From contig JAGFNQ010001171.1 of assembly GCA_024364735.1 (NCBI GenBank), forward strand, positions 181,439 through 245,438: a DNA stretch of 64,000 bases. Reading direction: 5' to 3'. The stretch is from Boesenbergia rotunda (taxonomy: Eukaryota; Streptophyta; Magnoliopsida; Zingiberales; Zingiberaceae). The notes under the pieces were generated by a model, which saw only the letters and a program-made list of their open reading frames with translations, was not told the DNA's origin and did no database searches. Shown piece after piece: positions 56,800 to 64,000 of the stretch. Position 1 is the stretch's first letter. Each line of letters begins with the position of its first letter. A program made the translations under genes and the position numbers.

Positions 56800-57951
56800 A
56801 TGGCCGCGACGATCGCGAGGGGCGCCGCCGGGCTCTTCATCTCCGCCTTCAACGCCCGCCTCCCCGGAAACAAGAGGATTTGCAGCGCCTCCGGGTTCCT
56901 CTCTATCCTTCGTTCCCATGGCAGTGTCACCGATCGTTACTTGTTCCTCTGTTCCTCGCCCGCTTCAAGAACCTACTGTTCGGAGCCACCCCAATCGGCG
57001 GTCGGTGAGGCTGAATCCTCAACGGTGGAGGAGGTAGATCCTCCTACTGACCCGCTGCGAGAGGCTGCAGATGCTCTTGACATTCGGGTTGGGCGCATCC
57101 TCAAAGCGTGGAGGCACCCCGAGGCCGATTCCTTGTATGTGGAGGAAGTGGACATCGGTGAGTCCGAACCGAGGACCATCTGTAGTGGTCTCGTCAACTA
57201 CATTCCGTTGGAGCAGCTCCAGGTTTCGTTTTTTTCCATATTTAAACCCTTGTTCTACTATCCATTATTACCTGCATGTACTATGTTTGTTTAAATGCTT
57301 ATATGAGTTATATCTCTAACAATCACGAGAGTGCAGTTTTTTTGTTTAAAAAAATATTCCTTTTATGTGCCAAAACAGATTGTTTGATTTTAAATTTCTA
57401 TTAGGTCTCAGTAAACTAAGCAAGAGTCTTTCTTCCCGTGGTTATTCCCTCATTTTTGATGAAACATTAGTTTTTATGTGGCTAAAGCTGATTTATTTAA
57501 GACTTTCTAATACAATGATATTGGATGAAGTGAACACTAAATTGTTTTGAATTTGGACTATCTTGCTCCTGAAATTCTTATGACATTCTACACTTCTGAA
57601 TAATGAAACTAAGAGGTTTTTGTGGTTTCATTTTAGCTATTACTCTTTCTTAGCTAGATTTGTTAGTTTAGGATAACACTCGCTATTTATGAACTCTAAT
57701 TTTTGGTTTTACAGGTACTAACATAATTATCATTTATTTAGCAGGATACCAAAGTTGTTGTTCTTGCTAACCTGAAGCCTAGAAACATGCGGGGTATCAA
57801 ATCAAATGGAATGCTTATGGCAGCTTCTGATGAACCTCATGAAAATGTCGAGCTTCTCATACCCCCAGAAGGTTCAACTCCTGGTGAAAGAATTTGGTTT
57901 GGCTCTGAGGAGGACAAAGCTAAGCAACCTGATGCTGCTAGTCCTAATCAG
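56800..57951 (+). CDS. Organelle-type EMAP II/tRNA-binding-domain protein, exons 1-2 (partial)
   Basis: Exon 1 is 56800-57222 (141 codons) and exon 2 is 57745-57951 (69 codons). The donors are CTCCAG|GTTTCG and AATCAG|GTAAGA, the acceptor TTTAGCAG|GATACC, and all junctions are phase 0. Residues 1-60 are Ala/Arg/Ser-rich with few acidic residues, as in a plastid or mitochondrial presequence. From about residue 92 comes an OB-fold tRNA-binding domain (ALDIRVGRILKAWRHPEADS, LYVEEVDIGE, RTICSGLVNYIPLEQLQ, KVVVLANLKPRNMRGIKSNG, MLMAAS) as in EMAP II, Arc1p and the C-termini of Met-tRNA synthetases. Its known role is non-specific tRNA binding in aid of aminoacylation. Exon 2 ends after IWFGSEEDKAKQPDAASPNQ; the C-terminal exon or exons were not found before 64000. 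The frame is intact as far as seen. Confidence 0.87.
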
Positions 57952-58497
57952 GTAAGAACCTTCGCAATTGAAGATTTCTAAACTTCTCATATACGCGTTT
58001 ATTTATTAGCCTTTTAACATCAAATCATGTTGGAGTATTGTGGTCAAAGCTTGTCTGTCATTATTGTATTATTGTAGTAATACCAGTAAGTTATTATCTC
58101 TCAAATTGTATAGAAAAATTGATGCCATACAAAATGCCACACCACAAAATAAAATTCCAACAACTCAATTCACTGAAGATGAAAAATTATTAAAATGAAA
58201 GATCATCTAATACATGATATCATAATTTCTTTTGTAGACTTGAAGTAAGGCCAAATCATCAAACATAGCCAATGTTTTCTTTAAAAAATATAACCAACTT
58301 CTAAAAGACCCAATTTATCTCTAAAAACTATGACAAACTTTTCACAACTCTTAGAAATTCTAAAAAATAATTTTAAATTCTGTTTTTTTTTTAAAAAATC
58401 TAATTTGAGTTTCAAATTTTGAATTGTGTCATTCCTGATCAAGGAGAATTTACTCCAAACAAGTTGTCAGCTTTTTTCTTTAATTGTTATTTCTAAG
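57952..58497 (+). other. Start of intron 2 of the EMAP II-type gene
   Basis: AT-rich intron-like sequence begins with GTAAGA. I see no exon before the hAT insertion at 58498. Confidence 0.6.
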
Positions 58498-58544
58498 TAG
58501 TGTTGTAAATGACGATAGGCTCTAGCGGGGCGGCCAATGACCGC

Positions 58545-58597
<53 letters not shown>

Positions 58598-59730
58598 TGC
58601 CTTTAAGTGGTGGAACTTTTTTTACTATATTTTATACATAATATTATAAATAGTCATTATTCTTTAGTACAAATAAATATATAAATGCACCTAATAATAC
58701 AAAATAGTCATATCATTACTTTTGCTAGAAGCTAGAGCATACACTACTTTTGCTTCGATTCCTTCCGCCATTAATTTCCAATAATTAAATAAAAGATAAA
58801 AAAAAACTAAAACAAAAATTTACTATAAACATGATTTAAAATTTCAAGCCGTGCTGAGCGTTCAGGAATGATACACTGTCGATATCGTATCATGTTGTAC
58901 TGATATAGTTTCAGTATTTTTTAAATATAAATTAATTAACTAAAAAATTTAATCTAAATATTTAATTTTTTAATATATATATATATATATATATAATGAA
59001 TGAGATAATTTTATAAGACTTTAATTAAGTCTATTTAAATTATCCCAATCAAAGCTAGGAGTTGAGTAAAATTATTAACTTAAAGTTATTTTATTAGACC
59101 CTAAGTTAAAAACCTAACTTCGGTCCTCTTATCACTGTTTTGGCTTGTGCGATGGGCTCGACACTTTACCGGGATTGGGCGACGAGTTTGGGCCATCGCT
59201 AGAACCGGGCGACACATTAGGGCCCGTCGATGGTCTAGGATGACGCTTTTGGGCCCGTTGTCGGGCTCAAGTGACATGTCTGGGCCCGTCCTCGAGCTCG
59301 GGTGACGCATTCGGGTCCGTTGTCAAGTCTTGGACACATCGCAGTGTGCCAGCATTGGAGACGTGCTTGTGTCGATGCCAGTCCTCGAGCGGAACGATTG
59401 TATCTGGCTAAACGACTACGGTTCGAGATTTCAATCCATGACTAGAAATATATAAAAGCTAACCTAGCGGCGATAGCAACGGTGGCCGTTCCAGGTGGAA
59501 GGAGGTGAATTGTGGTTGATTTAGGTTGTGGAGTTATTTATGTTTTGAAAGGGAGTAGAGTTTTTTAAATTTTGTTGTCCCACAGCCTCATGCGTCGCCT
59601 CGCCCGTCCACCAATCTTGCCTTATCTTTGACCATCTAAAGTACTGCCTAAGGCAAAGGCAGTGCGGTTGATGCCCGCTTCCCGCTTAGGCGCTCTTCGG
59701 TGGTTGCCTCGGCTGCCATTTATAACACTA
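58498..59730. mobile_element. Non-autonomous hAT element (1233 bp)
   Basis: The termini are inverted: TAGTGTTGTAAATG at the left and CATTTATAACACTA at the right, the usual hAT form. They are flanked by TTTCTAAG (58490-58497) and TTTCCAAG (59731-59738), an 8-bp target duplication with one C/T difference. Just inside the left end are eight exact copies of CCGCCTA (58541-58596). The interior includes a (TA)n run near 58975-58997 and GC-rich GGGCCCGT-type repeats (59110-59310). No transposase is encoded. Confidence 0.85.
58541..58596 (+). repeat. Heptamer repeat (CCGCCTA)8
   Basis: Eight exact head-to-tail copies followed by a decayed one (CTGCCTT), close to the left hAT terminus. Confidence 0.98.
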
Positions 59731-60989
59731 TTTCCAAGCATAACTTGTGGCAGAGCCGTTTAGAGTATGATTTCTTCAATATCTTGTCTTGGATGATTTC
59801 TCCAATGAGTGAGAAAGTGATGGATCTTACTCTTTGCTTTGTTTCTTGAAAAATCGATCTTTGTTATTATCTTCTTTTGACACCCTTTCCTATTATGAAA
59901 TAGTTGTATCATCCTTCTTATCCTGATCCAGAGTCAAATCTAATTTTAGTTTTACTTCTTTCTGGCCACTCCAAATGTTGTGACTTCTAAAGAAGGATAA
60001 CCTCTACGTGGTTCTCTTGTGACAAAATGAACTTGTGGAGATGGAGGCTTGAATGCCTTCTAATAGTTTATTTTACTTATAATTTGAATGTTCATCTAAT
60101 GTTTATATAAGTTGGTAAATCAAAAGTATTAAAATTAATTTTTCTCATGTTAATAAATTATCATCCTTGTCACCTTGTTGGTCATCGTGAGTAGTACAGA
60201 CACCACTAGCGACATCCCTTTATTCTCCCAATAACATTCCTCTATGATCGCCTCTTACCTTGAAAACTTTGATTAGGTCAGCTATCTCCGTCAAAGCAAA
60301 GCACCATTTTATATGGTGGTGGCTCACTCGTTATTTTATTTTATTTTTTGTTTCTTTTTTCAAACTTACACAAACTCTTTCCTTGAGCCCTGTTGGATAC
60401 CAATCAAACAATGAAGCACCTCTTCTACCTCCTAGAAGTGTGTTACTTCCTCCCAACCCAGGTCATTGTTCCAACCTCAATAAACTTGTCTAGCATATCT
60501 GGCTTGGAACAGCTAAATTGCTTATCCACAAATAGTTTTTGCAGATCTCGATCTAGTTGAGGCCGATCTGAACTGGATTAAAAAATCGACCATGCTTAAA
60601 ATTGAAGACAAATTGGTAAAATTATCAATGAATCTAAACAAAATCAATCTCCTTGTCTGTAACAATAATGTGAAAGATGCACAAGAGATGGGATTGAAAC
60701 AGAACAAAGTCAGATATTAACAGGTGTTTTGATAACGATAGAGGTGTTTTAATGGTCAGAAAGAGCTCATCCTGGTGGTTTAATGGTTACTCTATTAAAA
60801 ATCATTATGATTTGATATGAGAAAGAGAAAAAAATGAAACAAACAGTTAAAGTGATACAAAAATATAAAAAGAATATCCTATCAAAAATAAAAAAAGAAT
60901 ATTCGTGTACTCAAAATAATTTTCAACCATGATAACTAATTTGTGAAGTAAAAACAAGATATGAGAAAAAATATTACTAAAAAGACAGA
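59731..60989. other. Non-coding or intronic sequence
   Basis: No gene can be supported. A short open stretch at about 60520-60717, following a TTTTTGCAG acceptor-like site (60537-60545), reads DLDLVEADLNWIKKSTMLKI and on to a stop at 60715-60717. It could be an exon or a decayed TE coding fragment; it was not recognised. Confidence 0.4.
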
Positions 60990-61245
60990 TATGTTGAATA
61001 GAGCTGCCAACCAAAAACCCATCATCTAGCTGGGCGGGCTGGGAAATCTCCAACCCAAGCTAGGTCGCGGGTAGGCCCGTGGGATTGACCCGCCCCGCCA
61101 AATAATTTAAGCGGGTTGGGTTGAAATTTTATTAATCCATCAAGTTGCGGGTCTAGGCGGGCTTGGCCGCATGGGTTGCGGGTCCAGGTGGGCCAACCCA
61201 TGGCGGGCCCGGGTTGGCCCACGGGTTGAGAAAAAAAAATCAAAA
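60990..61245. repeat. GC-rich MITE-like fragment
   Basis: The block begins near TAGAGCTGCCAACC and is filled with GGGTTGG/CCAACCC, GGCCCACGGGTTG and GCGGGTC motifs in both orientations, a style seen in non-autonomous hAT-type elements. The ends could not be fixed. ORFs across it are artefacts. Confidence 0.4.
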
Positions 61246-62660
61246 ATTAACCATCAAGCTATCAAAAGAACCCAAACCTGTGCGTTGGATATCGAGTATG
61301 GATTTTAGGATCTGTGAAAGTGAGCCGCAAAAGGGGAATGATAATGTAGTTTTGATCAGTACACCGTTCTCCATCTCTTGCTTGATCGACGACGTCTTCA
61401 ATCTCCTCTTCGGCTCTCCGACCTTCTCCTTTCATCCCATAGGATCCTCCCAAATCCCTCTCCTTTCTCCTCGATGAGTGCCTTCTCCCTTCGAAATCGC
61501 TTGTCTTCTCTTTCACCATCTCCTTCCAACCCCTCCCCAAATTGTCCCCTTTGGCTGGCCATCCACGCATAACAACGACAAGCAAGAATATCGAGAAGCT
61601 ATCACCTTGATTGACATCTTTCTCCTCCCCCCCAAGCTCTGTGACATCATTGCCCTCTTCCAATCAGTCTCCAAGCCCAAGCCCAAGCCCAAGGCTCGAT
61701 CCGGTGTTTAAGATCAATGCCCACTATGATCGTGACTTTGTTGTTGCGTTTATGGAAGGAGTATTAGTAGATGGTGATGTTTTTTTTGTAAATACACAGA
61801 ACGTCGTCAAGTAATATAAAAGATATCGTATCCACATAATGAGACAAGCATTAGCGAGTTCGCAAGGCGAATTACCTAGACTGGCCGGGAGTGTAAAGGT
61901 TCGCAAGCTTAGAGAGGAGAATTAAGAGCGCTAGAGAAAGAGAGAGAGATAGCTAGAGAAGAAGAGTGAGAAAGGCAATGTGGGAGAAATGCTCTAGGAT
62001 CTATGTTTCATTATGATGGTCTTTGGTGTCCTACGGGTAGCTAGTACCTTAGTCTCTATGTCAAGGCATAATGGGTAGCCTAATTAGATTACCGGCGTGG
62101 GTTGCAAATTCACACTGGAGTGCCTCCCCTATTTGCTATCCAATGCCATTAGATAGACGGGGTAACTTGAAATGTCTGGTTAAAGGATTTCCCTTGTTAC
62201 CAGGGTTCTCCGGTCATATGATTCTAAGTTACACAAGTAATCTCCTAACACGGGATTAGGGAAGACCCATTGAATAGGGATTAGATCTATCCTTGTGTGG
62301 ATATCGTCTCTAAGTTAAGGGAATGCTTAAGGTTATCCGGTTGAAAGGATACCCTTGTCACGGAGTGCTCCTTGAGCATACAACCTTGAGTATATCCCCC
62401 TATGGAGATTGATCTACCCAATCCATTCAATTAAACACAATAATAATGCAAGTACTTAAGAGATCTAAGTACAAAACATTCATAGAAACATTTCATCAAA
62501 CAAGAAATGTGCTAAACGATGTCATCAACATAGAGTACATGTTAATTCATAAGAGTATCATCAAACACACATCACAAATACTTCTTACATCCTAGAACAT
62601 GGAGACTCTACTCTCTAGGAATGGGGAGAGATAACCAAAGACATAAAGGAAAACAATCTA
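61246..62660. other. Unassigned region, probably repeat-derived
   Basis: 61262-61720 has overlapping short ORFs on both strands (for example MDFRICESEPQKGNDNVVLI at about 61298) without recognised features, including a Lys-Pro repeat (SKPKPKPKA). 61740-62640 resembles non-coding DNA of plant gypsy elements (GAACGTCGTCAAGTAATA, ACTGGCCGGGAG) with no ORF. I see no supported gene. Confidence 0.4.
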
Positions 62661-63990
62661 TGTTGGGACCGGTAGGCGAGCTAGAGGGGGGGTGATTAGC
62701 TCCGATTTGCTTGTAGATGATTTGTCGCGGCGGAAGACTCGAGCAAACGCTAACACAAAGGATTTACTTGGTATCCACCCCGGTCGGGTGACTAATCCAA
62801 GGATCCACTCTCCTCACTCTCTCATACACTATGAAAGATCTCCTTGAGGTGGAGAAACCTCTTACAAGCTTTCACAAAGATACAACAAGAATCAAAGCAA
62901 ACACAAAATGAAATCTTACAAGATTTACAATGAATAAACTCTCTTTGCTTTCCTTGCTATCTTCAAGCTTGTGGTTGCCTCTAGAACCTTGGAAATGCAG
63001 CAGCAAAAACCTCCAAGACTTCCCTTGAGATGGCACCAATGAAGGAGGAAAAAGGGGAGAAGAGTTGTAGCTCAAAACTTGCGTGAAAACCCTTATACCC
63101 GACGCCTAGGGTTTCCTAATCGATTACCCAATCGATTACCACGTCATCTTAGCCGTTCAACGGCTAGTTTTTGAACCCGAATCGATTAGCCAATCGATTA
63201 CCACTGCCCTTAATCGATTGACCAATCGATTAAGGGAAGGCTGAATCAATTACCCAATCGATTCAGCCACCTTCTGTTCTCGCAACAAAACTCTCTTAAT
63301 CGATTACCCAATCGATTACCACTACTCTTAATCAATTACCCAATCGATTACCACTGCTCTTAATCAATTACCCAATTGATTAAGACCCTCCTTAATCAAT
63401 TACCTAATTGATTACAGTCCTTCTTAATCAATTACCCAATTGATTAAGATCCTTCTTGTTCTCGCGAGACAACAACCCAATCGATCACCCAATCGATTGA
63501 GACCAACCTAACTTGTATTCACGGTCAACCCCTTTGACCAACCTGGATTTCTTCTGCCTAGCTAGTTCCCAACTAGGACTTAACCTGATTCCCCACCAGG
63601 TTTGCCTAACACTCGAGTTAGGTCTAGTCTCTCGGTAGACTTCCACCTTGCCAGCATGCGATCTCCCCGATCCATCTGGACTTCACCTAGTCCCACTAGG
63701 TCTTTTCCCATGCCAGTGTGCGATCTCCCCGATCCACCTGGACTTCGAACTAGGTGTGCCTAGTCCCACTAGGTCTTTTCCCATGCCAGCGTGCGATCTC
63801 CTCGATCCACCTGGACTTCACCTAGTCAAGTCTCCAGTCAACCTTGACCCACTTGACACCATACGACATTCAAACATAATTATCAAACATCGAAATATCC
63901 AAACATAAGCTCACCAAGCTTACCAGACATCGGCTCACCCGAGCCTAGTCAACCTAGGTCAACCCTGACCTAACCAAGATTGCACCAACA
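62661..63990 (-). repeat. 3' LTR of a reverse-strand Sirevirus family K (1330 bp)
   Basis: The reverse strand starts TGTTGGTGCAATCTTGG at 63990 and ends CCGGTCCCAACA at 62661. Layout as in the other families: stem-loop and block repeats (63560-63840; CCTAGT-GGG-ACTAGG units and three copies of a GGATCGGGGAGATCGCA block), a palindrome array of paired AATCGATT sites spaced by TACCC-type linkers (63110-63510), a TATA-like GGGTATAAGG (63091-63100) and a terminal C-run. The left flank ATCTA (62656-62660) is a candidate target duplication. Confidence 0.9.
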
Positions 63991-64000
63991 ATCTCCCCCT
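63991..64000 (-). other. Polypurine tract of family K element (cut by window edge)
   Basis: The reverse complement is AGGGGGAGAT, abutting the LTR start. This shows the internal part of the element lies to the right of the window. Confidence 0.88.

Noticed and set aside
61163..61477. 104-codon ORF crossing 61246
   Set aside because: Its first third is the GC-rich MITE-like block and the rest is unrecognised; no splice or start support.

Overview
This is plant nuclear DNA. The evidence is spliced genes of land-plant families (a DUF1005 protein, a plant-type WDR44-like WD40 protein, an organelle-type EMAP II/tRNA-binding protein) set in a dense mass of nested LTR retrotransposons. The long-LTR Sirevirus-type Ty1/copia elements and TE-dominated spacing suggest a large-genome angiosperm, probably a monocot (Zingiberales is a guess I cannot prove). 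There are no bacterial genes, operons or CRISPR arrays. Alignments were made by eye, so percentages are not given.

Layout. 1-24337 is a nest of Sirevirus-like copia elements: element A (138-6940, forward, gag only), lying in the pol of element B (6941-11730, forward), which lies in element C (11731-18529, reverse, gag-pol plus 5' LTR), which lies in the gag of element D (18530-23194, forward, gag only like A). Pieces of two further LTRs follow, then a 25-N gap (24338-24362). 24363-30560 is a gene island: the last exon of a WDR44-like gene (+) faces a two-exon DUF1005 gene (-), and a 1.5-kb AT-rich foldback element lies upstream of the latter. 30748-50877 is one large reverse-strand Sirevirus (R2) with both LTRs, gag, pol and an envelope-like ORF. 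It is split by a composite insertion (38496-43427, carrying a Tekay-like LTR) and by a 2.73-kb solo-LTR-like insertion with a target duplication (45019-47748). 50878-56799 holds an LTR fragment, a CACTA end, a tRNA-derived SINE with an exact 18-bp target duplication, a degenerate copia LTR and a ~60-bp repeat array. 56800-57951 carries the first two exons of an EMAP II-type gene, whose following intron contains a non-autonomous hAT element (58498-59730). 62661-63990 is the 3' LTR of another reverse-strand Sirevirus that runs off the right edge.

The most notable signal is in the Sirevirus LTRs. All share one order: LTR start, an array of short stem-loop units, an array of a family-specific palindrome, a TATA-like box, the LTR end. 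Stem-loop units differ in sequence but keep pairing, with apparent covariation at two or more positions. Four families in this one window each carry a different palindrome (TGATCGGTC..GACCGATCA; GGGCGCCC; CAGTCGACTG; AATCGATT) at the same place. A second signal is a gag-only subfamily (A and D) that lost the zinc knuckle and all of pol but shares a conserved ~2-kb non-coding block with repeated palindromes.

None of the retroelement reading frames seen here is intact. They carry stops, frameshifts, a changed RT active-site residue in B, or large insertions. The three host genes do not form an operon or pathway; they are ordinary neighbours isolated by TE insertions.
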